This document shows positions 1 through 6,721 of a DNA stretch of 12,200 nt, one piece after another. Both the position numbers and the translations under genes were made by a program. Position 1 is the first letter of the stretch. The number at the start of each line of letters is the position of its first letter. The notes beneath the pieces were generated by a model that saw only the letters and a program-made list of their open reading frames with translations, ran no database searches and was not told the DNA's origin. The stretch comes from Pseudomonadota bacterium (GTDB taxonomy: Bacteria; Pseudomonadota; Gammaproteobacteria; Burkholderiales; Burkholderiaceae_C). The DNA lies in contig JAEWVY010000265.1 of assembly GCA_023396625.1 (NCBI GenBank), forward strand, positions 1-12,200. The letters are read 5' to 3'.

Positions 1-35
1 CTCCGGTGACCGGCAAGCCCGCGTGGGCGCAGTGA
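1..35 (+). CDS. C-terminal end of an upstream gene (partial)
   Basis: A reading frame enters from the left edge and stops at TGA 33-35. The last visible residues are PVTGKPAWAQ. The next gene starts ten bases later, so this gene is probably in the same operon. Ten residues are too few to name a family. In phages with this gene order a single-stranded-DNA-binding protein can lie here, but that is context only. Confidence 0.5.
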   Translation, partial: PVTGKPAWAQ

Positions 36-44
36 GGGAGGCGA

Positions 45-527
45 ATGAAATGCTGGGTCTGCAAAAGGCAGGCGCGCGGTTACGGCCACACGGATGGCCG
101 GTTCAAGACCGCCGATCCGCGCCGCTACGTGATGGACTGGGTGTTCTGCTCGCGCCGCTGTCAGGACGCCTTTCACGCGCTCTATGGCAACTGGATGCGC
201 GTGCAGGAAGGGCGCACGCCCAAGACGGAGGTCGCCATGATCGATCCGTCTGATATCGAGCTGGGCGCGATGCGTAAATGCCTCAAGGCCTTTGGCGAGG
301 CGGCGGGCGAGATCGGCTTCGACAAACCGCTGGGCGACTACGCCGAAGCCGAGGCGCTGCGCGTCATCGACGCCATCGTCACCTGCTACACGGAGGCGAT
401 GGTCGAGCACCACGAGGCGACCAAGTACCCGCCCGTGCGCGGCATGGAGCCGACGCCCGATCCGTTCGGATTCTCCGATCTGGAGGACAAGGCGTTTTGG
501 GACGAGCCAGAGGGGAAGAAGCCATGA
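45..527 (+). CDS. DUF6511-type zinc-binding phage protein
   Basis: This 160-residue protein begins with a short zinc-knuckle-like segment. C3 and C6 form a CxxC pair, and C35 and C39 form a CxxxC pair. The rest is polar and mostly helical, and ends in an acidic, proline-containing tail. The start fits phage proteins classed as DUF6511, whose function is unknown; this assignment is from memory of the family's N-terminus. A GGGAGG ribosome-binding sequence at 36-41 supports the ATG at 45, although the spacing is short. The gene overlaps the nuclease gene by an ATGA junction, so the two are probably translated together. A role in DNA or protein binding next to replication genes is plausible but not shown. 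An internal start at M65 would remove the cysteines and is less likely. Confidence 0.75.
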   Translation: MKCWVCKRQARGYGHTDGRFKTADPRRYVMDWVFCSRRCQDAFHALYGNWMRVQEGRTPKTEVAMIDPSDIELGAMRKCLKAFGEAAGEIGFDKPLGDYAEAEALRVIDAIVTCYTEAMVEHHEATKYPPVRGMEPTPDPFGFSDLEDKAFWDEPEGKKP

Positions 528-1258
528 TGGACTTCAATTCTTCGGCCAGCGTCTCCGGCCAGATCACGGCGCTGATCGACATCGGGATGCAGCGCGTGCG
601 CGAGCAGCAGCCCGCGCGCGACTACCTCGGTGCATCGCGTCTGGGCATCGAGTGCGAGCGCGCCTTGCAGTTCGAGTACGCCAAGGCTCCTGTGGATCAC
701 GGGCGCGACACCGGTGGGCGGATGCTGCGCATCTTCGAACGCGGCCACGTCATGGAGGACTGCATGGTGGCGTGGCTGCGCGGCGCGGGTTTCGACCTAC
801 GCACGCAGAGACCCGACGGCGGCCAGTTCGGTTTCTCCGACGCGCACGGTCGGCTGCGCGGTCACGTCGATGGCGTACTCGTCGGCGGGCCGGAGGGCTT
901 CCGCTATCCCGCGCTGTGGGAGAACAAATGCCTCGGCGCGAAGGCGTGGCGCGAGCTGGAAGCCAAAGGCCTCGTGGTCGCCAAGCCGGTGTATGCGGCG
1001 CAGGTCGCGCTGTATCAGGCGCACCTGCAACTGCACGAGCACCCGGCGCTGTTCACCGCGATCAACGCCGACACGATGGACGTCTACGTCGAGCTGGTGG
1101 ACTTCGATTCTTCGCTGGCGCAGCGCATGACCGACCGCGCGGTCAAGGTCATCTCCGCGACCGAAGCCGGTGAGCTGCTGCCGCGCAACTTCAACGACGC
1201 CACCCATTTCGAGTGCCGCATGTGCGCGTGGCAAGACCGCTGCTGGGGGCCGACATGA
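524..1258 (+). CDS. Cas4/RecB-like PD-(D/E)XK nuclease with predicted Fe-S cluster
   Basis: The 244-residue product has the layout of a Cas4/AddB-type exonuclease. The visible nuclease core is H75 (RGH), D116 (HVDG), E133 and K135 (ENK), followed by the QxxxY motif at Q160-Y164. One cysteine at C44 and three near the C-terminus (C231, C234, C240) match the arrangement that binds a 4Fe-4S cluster in Cas4 and AddB. Such enzymes resect or process DNA ends. In a phage this would serve recombination or replication. Two in-frame ATGs lie at 524 and 527. The first overlaps the upstream stop as ATGA and is well spaced from AGGGGAAG at 511-518, so it was chosen. The longer open frame starting at 278 runs through the previous gene and is not supported. 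No Cas1 or Cas2 is present, so a CRISPR role is unlikely. Confidence 0.85.
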   Translation: MMDFNSSASVSGQITALIDIGMQRVREQQPARDYLGASRLGIECERALQFEYAKAPVDHGRDTGGRMLRIFERGHVMEDCMVAWLRGAGFDLRTQRPDGGQFGFSDAHGRLRGHVDGVLVGGPEGFRYPALWENKCLGAKAWRELEAKGLVVAKPVYAAQVALYQAHLQLHEHPALFTAINADTMDVYVELVDFDSSLAQRMTDRAVKVISATEAGELLPRNFNDATHFECRMCAWQDRCWGPT

Positions 1259-1482
1259 ACCACACCCCTTTGGATCAGGTGCTCGGCGAGCAATTCATCG
1301 ACGCGCGCCAAGCGGCGCTGATGTTCAACCTGCCGACCTACTGGCTGTCGCAAGCCAAGGAACGCCAGCAGCGCCGCATCCCGCACTACCGCGTCGGCAA
1401 GCTCGTTCGCTTCAAGCCCAACGAACTGGAAGCGTGGATCGTCGCGCAGCAGCCCTCCGACGAGGAGGCTGTGGATGCTTGA
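1255..1482 (+). CDS. AlpA/excisionase-like helix-turn-helix protein
   Basis: A 75-residue protein with one small winged helix-turn-helix domain. FIDARQAALMFNLP (residues 14-27) looks like the first helices. RIPHYRVGKLVRFKPNELEAW (about 41-61) is the typical wing plus final helix of AlpA, excisionase and MerR-like domains. The ATG at 1255 overlaps the nuclease stop by ATGA. The gene also overlaps the primase-helicase start by eight bases, so the three genes are probably one translationally coupled unit. Being coupled to the primase rather than to an integrase suggests origin recognition or control of the replication genes more than excision, but this is inference. The upstream in-frame start at 1213 would extend the protein into the nuclease C-terminus and is rejected. 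Confidence 0.8.
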   Translation: MNHTPLDQVLGEQFIDARQAALMFNLPTYWLSQAKERQQRRIPHYRVGKLVRFKPNELEAWIVAQQPSDEEAVDA

Positions 1483-3757
1483 TTTCAACGACACGCACAC
1501 CCCTGTTCCTCGTGACCTCGGCGCCGAACGCGAAGCGATCCGCGCCGAACTGCTGGCGCGGCTGGAATCGGTGCTGGCCGCACTGTTTCCGGCAGGCCGA
1601 AAGCGCGGTGGCAAGTTCCTCTCCGGCGACGTGCTTGGCAGGCCGGGCGACAGTCTGGAGATCGTGCTCGATGGCGACAAGGCGGGCCTGTGGACGGATC
1701 GCGCCACGGGCGACGGCGGTGACATCTTCGCGCTGATCGCCGCCCACCACGGCATCGATGCCCACGCCGGCTTCCCGCGCACGCTCGACGCGGCGACCGA
1801 ACTGCTCGGACGTGCTCCGATGGCGCTGGCGCGCAAAACGAAAAAGGAAGCGCCCGTCGACGACCTCGGCCCGGCCACCGCGAAGTGGGACTACCTCGAC
1901 GCCTCCGGCAAGCTGATCGCGGTCGTCTACCGCTACGACCCGCCCGGCCGCAAGAAGGAGTTCCGTCCGTGGGACGCCAAGCGGCGCAAGATGGCTCCGC
2001 CCGATCCGCGTCCGCTCTACCACCAGCCGGGCATGACCAGTGCCGCGCAGGTGGTCTTGGTCGAAGGCGAGAAGTGCGCGCAGGCGCTGATCGACGCGGG
2101 CATCACCGCCACCACCGCGATGCACGGCGCGAACGCCCCGGTCGAAAAAACCGATTGGTCGCCGCTGGCGGGCAAGGCCGTGCTTATCTGGCCCGACCGC
2201 GACAAACCGGGCTGGGAATACGCGACGCAGGCGGCACAGGCCATCCTGTCGGCGGGCGCGAAAACCTGCCACATCCTGTACCCGCCCGAAGAAGCGGCGG
2301 AAGGCTGGGACGCGGCGGACGCCGTGGCCGAGGGCTTCGACGTCGCGGCTTTTCTCACCCACGGCCCGCGCCTCCAGATGCACGACATCGACGAGGACGC
2401 CGCGCCGGTCGTCAGCAGCGACGAATCGGTGTGGGGCACCGAGGATGCGCTGGCGCTGGCCTTCACCCGGCGCTATCAACGCGACTGGCGCTACGTCGCC
2501 GCGTGGGGACGCTGGCTGGTGTGGGACGGCCACCGCTGGCGCACCGAGGACACGCTGGCGGCCACCGACCTGATCCGTAGCGTCTGCCGCCATGCCGCCG
2601 TCCACGCCGAGAACCCGAAGATCGCAGCCAAGCTCGCCACCTCCGGCACAGTCGGCGGCGTCGAACGGCTGGCGCGCGCGGATCGCAGGCACGCAGCCAC
2701 CACCGCCGAATGGGACGCCGACCCGTGGCTGCTCAACACGCCCGGCGGCGTGGTCGATCTCAAGACCGGCAGGCAACGTCCGCACGACCGCGCCGACCGG
2801 ATGACCAAGATCACCACAGCCACACCGGATGGCGACTGCCCGATCTGGCGGCAGTTCCTCGCCGAGGTCACGGGCGGTGACGCCGAGCTGCAAGCCTACC
2901 TGCAACGGATGACCGGCTACGCGCTGACCGGATCGACGCAGGAGCACGCGCTGTTCTTCCTGTACGGCACGGGCGCGAACGGCAAGTCGGTGTTCGTCAA
3001 CACGCTGGCCACGATCCTCGGCGACTACGCGGCCAACGCGCCGATGGACACCTTCATGGAAACACGCACCGACCGGCACCCGACCGACATGGCGGGGCTG
3101 CGCGGCGCGCGCTTCGTCGCCGCCATCGAAACCGAGCAGGGACGACGCTGGGCCGAGTCCAAGATCAAGAACCTTACGGGCGGCGACAAGATCTCCGCGC
3201 GCTTCATGCGGCAGGACTTCTTCGAGTTCTTCCCTCAGTTCAAGTTGTTCGTGGCGGGCAACCACAAACCCGCCATCCGCAACATCGATGAAGCGATGAA
3301 GCGGCGTCTGCACCTGATCCCGTTCACGATCACCGTGCCGCCCGAACGCCGCGACAAGCTGCTCCAGCAGAAGCTCTTGTCCGAGCGCGACGGCATCTTG
3401 GCGTGGGCGGTTCAGGGCTGTCTCGACTGGCAGCGTCTGGGCAGGCTCGATCCTCCGCAGCAGGTGCTCGAAGCGACCGAGGAGTATTTCGAGGCCGAGG
3501 ACGCGCTGGGCCGCTGGCTCGACGAACGCTGCGTGCGCGAGGTCAATGCGAAATCGCTGACCGCCGAGCTGTTCGGCGACTGGAAGCAGTGGGCCGACTC
3601 CGCAGGTGAGTTCATCGGCTCGCAGCGCCGCTTCTCCGATCTGCTCATCACCCGTGGCGTCGAGAAATGGCGCAACACGGCAGGCGTCCGTGGCTTCCGT
3701 GGCATCGGCCTCAAGCACCCGCCCACGCCCGCCTACACCCCATACGCCGACAACTGA
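1475..3757 (+). CDS. Phage/plasmid primase-helicase (TOPRIM plus P4/D5-type SF3 helicase)
   Basis: This 760-residue protein is the main replication enzyme in the window. Residues about 190-295 look like a TOPRIM primase core, with E198 in LVEGEK and D241/D243 in WPDRDKPG. Residues about 320-440 resemble the D5_N region. The SF3 helicase follows: Walker A GTGANGKS (498-505), an acidic Walker B-like IETE (551-554), the TGGDKISAR segment (568-576), motif C-like LFVAGNHKP (591-599) and the conserved arginines R610/R611 before LIPF. This matches the family of phage and plasmid primases with a P4-type C-terminal domain, which unwind DNA as hexamers and prime synthesis. No CHC2 zinc finger is seen at the N-terminus. 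AGGAGG at 1463-1468, six bases before the ATG, fixes the start. A long antisense frame across this gene is a GC artefact. Confidence 0.93.
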   Translation: MLDFNDTHTPVPRDLGAEREAIRAELLARLESVLAALFPAGRKRGGKFLSGDVLGRPGDSLEIVLDGDKAGLWTDRATGDGGDIFALIAAHHGIDAHAGFPRTLDAATELLGRAPMALARKTKKEAPVDDLGPATAKWDYLDASGKLIAVVYRYDPPGRKKEFRPWDAKRRKMAPPDPRPLYHQPGMTSAAQVVLVEGEKCAQALIDAGITATTAMHGANAPVEKTDWSPLAGKAVLIWPDRDKPGWEYATQAAQAILSAGAKTCHILYPPEEAAEGWDAADAVAEGFDVAAFLTHGPRLQMHDIDEDAAPVVSSDESVWGTEDALALAFTRRYQRDWRYVAAWGRWLVWDGHRWRTEDTLAATDLIRSVCRHAAVHAENPKIAAKLATSGTVGGVERLARADRRHAATTAEWDADPWLLNTPGGVVDLKTGRQRPHDRADRMTKITTATPDGDCPIWRQFLAEVTGGDAELQAYLQRMTGYALTGSTQEHALFFLYGTGANGKSVFVNTLATILGDYAANAPMDTFMETRTDRHPTDMAGLRGARFVAAIETEQGRRWAESKIKNLTGGDKISARFMRQDFFEFFPQFKLFVAGNHKPAIRNIDEAMKRRLHLIPFTITVPPERRDKLLQQKLLSERDGILAWAVQGCLDWQRLGRLDPPQQVLEATEEYFEAEDALGRWLDERCVREVNAKSLTAELFGDWKQWADSAGEFIGSQRRFSDLLITRGVEKWRNTAGVRGFRGIGLKHPPTPAYTPYADN

Positions 3758-3899
3758 CCGCCATGCCGACGCATCCGACTGACGCATTTGACGCACTACG
3801 TCGTAACTTTCCCCGCGCGTGAGCGCGTGCGCACGCCTCATGGGAGTTTCGATACCGCGTGTCGGATGCGTCAGTCCTCACCGAACGAGGAACGCAACC
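3758..3899. promoter_or_regulatory. Non-coding gap with repeated motif, possible origin or operator
   Basis: This 142-bp gap lies between the primase-helicase and resolvase genes. It holds repeats of a GACTGACGCATCCGAC motif, a 12-bp palindrome at 3825-3836 (GCGTGCGCACGC) and a GAGGAA ribosome-binding site at 3887-3892 for the next gene. A -35-like TTGACG is seen at 3788-3793 but has no matching -10. Position after the helicase makes a replication origin or an operator for the resolvase operon plausible. Neither is proved. Confidence 0.4.
3768..3874. repeat. Inverted and overlapping copies of a 16-bp motif
   Basis: The full motif GACTGACGCATCCGAC reads on the minus strand at 3861-3876. Its last 12 bases recur on the plus strand at 3768-3779 and its first 11 bases at 3777-3787, overlapping each other. 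A third TGACGCA follows at 3789-3795. The 12-bp arms at 3768-3779 and 3861-3872 form a perfect inverted repeat with 81 bases between. The spacing is long for a simple RNA hairpin and fits protein-binding sites better. Confidence 0.6.
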
Positions 3900-4376
3900 A
3901 TGACCACCACCATCCTCGCCCTCGACTTGGGCACCACCACCGGCTGGGCGCTGCGCGGCAGCGACGGCCACATCACCAGCGGCTCCGAGAGCTTCCGCCC
4001 GCAACGCTTCGAAGGCGGCGGGATGCGCTTCCTGCGCTTCAAGCGGTGGCTCACGGAACTGAAGGCCGCGACCAGCGGCATCGACGCGCTGCACTTCGAG
4101 GAGGTGCGCCGCCACGTCTCGACCGATGCGGCGCACGCCTACGGCGGCTTCCTCGCTACCCTCACCGCGTGGTGCGAGCACCACCAGATCCCGTATCAGG
4201 GCGTGCCGGTCGGCACGATCAAGAAGCACGCCACGGGCAAAGGCAACGCAGGCAAGGAGGACGTGATCGCTGCCGTCCGCGCGCGCGGTCACGCCCCGTC
4301 CGACGACAACGAGGCCGACGCGCTGGCGCTGCTGCACTGGGCCATCGCGCAGCACGATCTGGAACGGAAGGTGTGA
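3900..4376 (+). CDS. RuvC-like Holliday junction resolvase
   Basis: A 158-residue RNase H-fold protein. The first strand ILALDLGTTTGWAL carries D9. The second acidic position is in HFEEV (E67/E68), and the C-terminal helix DDNEADALAL carries D136 and D140. A lysine-rich segment (108-119, KKHATGKGNAGK) matches the region before the last acidic helix in phage RuvC proteins. Length fits the family. Such enzymes cut four-way or branched DNA, which a phage needs to resolve recombination intermediates before packaging. The ATG at 3900 is preceded by GAGGAA at 3887-3892, seven bases upstream. The frame extends back to 3819, but that extension lies in the repeat region and has no such site. It probably starts a short operon with the next two genes, one base separating it from the following ATG. 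Confidence 0.88.
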   Translation: MTTTILALDLGTTTGWALRGSDGHITSGSESFRPQRFEGGGMRFLRFKRWLTELKAATSGIDALHFEEVRRHVSTDAAHAYGGFLATLTAWCEHHQIPYQGVPVGTIKKHATGKGNAGKEDVIAAVRARGHAPSDDNEADALALLHWAIAQHDLERKV

Positions 4377-4377
4377 G

Positions 4378-4581
4378 ATGAAGATTCCCACGCCCACCTA
4401 TCGCTGCCCGCTGGCCCGCGTCCAGCCCGAGACCACCGACCTCGAAGCGATGAAACAACGCGGCTGGCGCGACCAGCACATCCTCGTTGTCAATGCCACC
4501 GACGACCGCCTTGACTTCATCGAGCGGGAGTTCATCCGTCGCCTCGGCGAACGGCTCTACGGAGGGACACGGCATGGCTGA
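4378..4581 (+). CDS. Small phage protein of unknown function
   Basis: This 67-residue protein is not recognised. It has a short N-terminal part with a single cysteine (C10) and a charged C-terminal helix, DRLDFIEREFIRRLGERL. There is no signal peptide or membrane segment. The ATG at 4378 lies one base after the resolvase stop and six bases after GGAAGG (4366-4371). The 3' end overlaps the next gene by eight bases. The close packing between two recognisable genes supports that it is real and co-translated. It may be a partner of the resolvase or of the DNA-binding protein downstream, but nothing in the sequence shows which. Confidence 0.75.
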   Translation: MKIPTPTYRCPLARVQPETTDLEAMKQRGWRDQHILVVNATDDRLDFIEREFIRRLGERLYGGTRHG

Positions 4582-4972
4582 CCGTCGAACCCCGTGGACG
4601 ATTGACGACGTGGCCGCGCGCTTCGAGGAGGCGGCAAGCACTGGACGACGCCTGCCGCCTGTGCGGGTGCAGGGCTACTTCAACACGTGGCCGATCATCG
4701 TGCGCAAGGAGTGGGAAGCCTTTGCCGCCGACGAGCACGTCTACCGACCGTTTCCTCCGACCCCGGACGCCATCGACCGGATGCTGGAGACGATGAAGTG
4801 GGTGCAGTGGCTGGAGGTAGAACAACGGCATCTGGTGTGGATGCGCGCCAAGCGGTACGGCTGGCGCGACATCACCATCCGCTTCGCCTGCGACCGCACG
4901 ACGGCATGGCGGCGCTGGCAGCGCGCCTTGCAGACGGTCGCCGACCAGCTCAATGGCGTTGTCGTCGCGTAG
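4574..4972 (+). CDS. DUF6362-type helix-turn-helix protein, candidate late regulator
   Basis: A 132-residue basic and tryptophan-rich protein. The N-terminal half contains TPWTIDDVAARFEEAA and RLPPVRVQGYFNTWP, which match my memory of the DUF6362 family. The C-terminal half is a sigma-like helix-turn-helix: the segment around residues 88-118 has YGWRDITIRFACDRTTAWRR, where the second helix would contact DNA. GGAGGG at 4561-4566, seven bases upstream, supports the ATG at 4574 over the longer frame from 4487, which overlaps the previous gene. It is the last gene before a 351-bp repeat- and hairpin-rich non-coding region. In lambda-like phages that place, after the resolvase gene, is taken by the late antiterminator Q. 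A late-regulator role is therefore a reasonable inference, not a demonstrated function. Confidence 0.82.
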   Translation: MADRRTPWTIDDVAARFEEAASTGRRLPPVRVQGYFNTWPIIVRKEWEAFAADEHVYRPFPPTPDAIDRMLETMKWVQWLEVEQRHLVWMRAKRYGWRDITIRFACDRTTAWRRWQRALQTVADQLNGVVVA

Positions 4973-4992
4973 TGATTTGGCGTGATTTGGCG
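4973..4992. repeat. Tandem 10-bp direct repeat
   Basis: TGATTTGGCG occurs twice back to back, starting at the base after the stop codon of the DUF6362-type gene. The 10-bp period is close to one DNA helical turn, so a protein could bind both copies on the same face. It may equally be a chance slippage duplication. Confidence 0.6.
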
Positions 4993-5030
4993 TGCATGGT
5001 CTGCAATGCAAGTGCATCGGCGGGCATCAG

Positions 5031-5057
5031 CGGTTTTTGAGCGTGCAACAAAAACCG
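5031..5057. repeat. Perfect 9-bp hairpin
   Basis: CGGTTTTTG at 5031-5039 and CAAAAACCG at 5049-5057 are exact inverted repeats around a nine-base loop. There is no T-run after the right arm on either strand, so a standard intrinsic terminator is not formed. It could be an operator, an RNA hairpin acting in antitermination, or a pause site. Confidence 0.55.
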
Positions 5058-5203
5058 GCTCCCGAGCGTAGTATTCAGTCCATGCTCGGGATCAGTGACG
5101 AAGAAGCCACAGTCGCTTCAAAGCCACGCTCCCGAGGCGAAATGGGCCCTTCCTGCGGAATAACCCATGCGGGGGGCGCGAGCGCGACGCTTTCCTAGCG
5201 TCA

Positions 5204-5258
5204 GGGTGCGAACCGAGGTTCGCACGGTTCGCAGGTTCGCACCCGTCCAGTTCGCACC
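5204..5258. repeat. One GGTGCGAACC arm facing four GTTCGCA copies
   Basis: GTTCGCA occurs on the plus strand at 5218, 5227, 5235 and 5250, and once inverted (TGCGAAC) at 5207-5213. The inverted arm GGGTGCGAACC (5204-5214) is exactly complementary over 11 bases to 5234-5244. It also matches 8 to 9 bases of each of the other copies. As DNA this is a cluster of protein sites; as RNA it can form several mutually exclusive hairpins. It ends ten bases before the terminator stem. Confidence 0.65.
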
Positions 5259-5268
5259 TATTCACTCC

Positions 5269-5308
5269 AACCCGCCCACGGCATCGCCCGTCGGCGGGTT
5301 TCGTTTTT
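5269..5308 (+). terminator. Rightward intrinsic terminator or attenuator
   Basis: AACCCGCC (5269-5276) pairs perfectly with GGCGGGTT (5293-5300). A smaller ACGG/CCGT stem can form inside the loop, and the right arm runs into TTTCGTTTTT (5299-5308). This is the best intrinsic terminator in the window. It points toward the first methyltransferase and ends 15 bases before its start codon, so expression of that gene requires read-through or a regulated structure. Confidence 0.75.
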
Positions 5309-5323
5309 CCGGAACCCGAAACC

Positions 5324-6721
5324 TTGAACCTTTTGAACGTCGAGTACCGCAAGGTCGAGACGCTAATCCCCTACGCCCGCAATCCGCGCACGCACGATGA
5401 CGGCCAGATCGCCAAGATCGCGGCCAGCATCGTCGAGTACGGCTGGACGAACCCGATCCTGGTCGATGGCGACAACGGCATCATTGCGGGCCACGGGCGT
5501 CTGGCCGCCGCGCGCAAGCTGGAATTGGCGGACGTGCCGGTCATCGAACTGGCGCACCTGACCCCGGCGCAGAAGCGTGCTTACGTCATCGCCGACAACC
5601 GGCTCGCGCTGGACGCGGGCTGGGACGAGGAAATGCTGGCGCTGGAGCTGGCCGAGCTGTCCGAGGTTGGTTTCGACCTCGCGCTCACCGGCCTCGACGC
5701 CACCGAACTGGAATCGCTGCTCGCCGACGAGGAAGCCTCGGATGCCGAGGCGCAGGACGACGACGCGGCGGACGATGCCGACGAGGTGCCCGATGTTCCG
5801 GTCACGCCGGTATCACGCACGGGCGACGTCTGGGTCATCGGCGCGCACCGCCTGATCTGCGGTGACGCCTCCGACGCCGATGTGGTCGCCACCTTGATGG
5901 CGGGCGACACCGCCGCACTCTGCTTCACGTCGCCGCCCTACGGCAACCAGCGCGACTACACCACCGGCGGCATCGCCGATTGGGATGGCCTGATGCGTGG
6001 CGTATTCGCGCGCCTGCCAGTAGCCGACGACGGCCAGGTGCTGGTCAACCTCGGCCTGATCCACCGCGACAACGAGTTCGTCCCGTATTGGGAGGCGTGG
6101 CTGGGCTGGATGCGCACGCAGGGTTGGCGGCGTTTCGGCTGGTATGTCTGGGATCAGGGGCCGGGGATGCCCGGCGACTGGCAGGGCCGCTTCGCGCCCA
6201 GCTTCGAGTTCGTGTTCCATTTCAACCGCGCCAGCCGCAAGCCCAACAAGATCGTGCCCTGCAAGTTCGCCGGGCAGGAAACGCATCTGCGCGCAGACGG
6301 CGCGGCCACCGCGATGCGCGGCAAGGAGGGCGAGGGCAACGGCTGGACGCACGTAGGCCAGCCGACGCAGGACATGCGCATCCCCGACTCGGTGATCCGT
6401 GTCATGCGCCACAAAGGCAAGATCGGTGAAGGCATCGACCATCCCGCCGTGTTCCCGGTCGCACTGCCGCAGTTCGTGATCGAGGCCTTCACCGCCGAGG
6501 GCGACGTGGTGTTCGAGCCGTTCGGCGGCAGCGGCAGCACGATGCTGGCCGCGCAGCGCACTGGGCGTATCTGCCGTTCCGTGGAGATCGCGCCGGAGTA
6601 CGTCGATGTCGCTATCCGTCGTTTCCGGCAGAACCATCCCGAGGTCGCCATCACGCTGCTGGCCACAGGCCATAGCTTCGATGACGTCGCCGCCGAACGC
6701 GAAGTGGAGGTGGCGACATGA
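5324..6721 (+). CDS. ParB-like domain fused to DNA methyltransferase (SPPY type)
   Basis: The 465-residue protein joins two domains. Residues about 8-135 are a ParB/sulfiredoxin-like domain, with LIPYARNPRTH, GIIAGHGRLAAARKL (52-66) and VIADNRLA (88-95). An acidic linker (about 135-160) follows, then a beta-class N4/N6 methyltransferase with motif IV TSPPYGNQ (202-209) and the AdoMet-binding motif FEPFGGSGST (397-406). SPPY is usual in N4-cytosine enzymes and is also found in some N6-adenine ones, so the modified base is uncertain. Motif IV precedes motif I, as in the beta class. The likely role is modification of phage DNA against host restriction. No ATG is available. TTG at 5324 is used with a weak GGAA at 5311-5314, and TTG at 5333 is an alternative. 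The start lies just after a terminator. The gene overlaps its paralogue by ATGA. Confidence 0.9.
   Translation: MNLLNVEYRKVETLIPYARNPRTHDDGQIAKIAASIVEYGWTNPILVDGDNGIIAGHGRLAAARKLELADVPVIELAHLTPAQKRAYVIADNRLALDAGWDEEMLALELAELSEVGFDLALTGLDATELESLLADEEASDAEAQDDDAADDADEVPDVPVTPVSRTGDVWVIGAHRLICGDASDADVVATLMAGDTAALCFTSPPYGNQRDYTTGGIADWDGLMRGVFARLPVADDGQVLVNLGLIHRDNEFVPYWEAWLGWMRTQGWRRFGWYVWDQGPGMPGDWQGRFAPSFEFVFHFNRASRKPNKIVPCKFAGQETHLRADGAATAMRGKEGEGNGWTHVGQPTQDMRIPDSVIRVMRHKGKIGEGIDHPAVFPVALPQFVIEAFTAEGDVVFEPFGGSGSTMLAAQRTGRICRSVEIAPEYVDVAIRRFRQNHPEVAITLLATGHSFDDVAAEREVEVAT

Larger units (their letters stand above)
4973..5323. promoter_or_regulatory. 351-bp non-coding control region before the methyltransferase genes
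   Basis: No convincing gene lies here. From left to right it holds two tandem 10-bp repeats, a cluster of four TGCA words (4993-5016), a 9-bp hairpin, an 8-bp inverted repeat (TCCCGAGC at 5060-5067 with GCTCGGGA at 5084-5091), a further GCTCCCGAG at 5128-5136, a GACGCT/AGCGTC hairpin (5186-5202), a GTTCGCA repeat cluster and a rightward terminator. No good sigma-70 promoter was found. A phage-specific promoter is likely to be somewhere inside, because the operon to the right has no room for one after the terminator. Confidence 0.6.

Noticed and set aside
278..1258. A longer start for the nuclease gene at 278
   Set aside because: It would overlap most of the DUF6511-type gene and add an arginine-rich out-of-frame extension; the ATGA junction at 524 with a ribosome-binding site is better.
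1412..3841. An 809-codon open frame on the minus strand across the primase-helicase gene
   Set aside because: High-GC coding DNA often leaves the antisense frame open. The plus strand shows clear TOPRIM and SF3 motifs, and the antisense product has no recognisable domain.
5069..5074. TAGTAT as a -10 promoter element
   Set aside because: No acceptable -35 lies 16 to 18 bases upstream; the bases there are CAACAA.
4992..5198. A 68-codon rightward frame in the non-coding region
   Set aside because: No ribosome-binding site, no recognisable pattern, and it runs through several hairpins and repeats.
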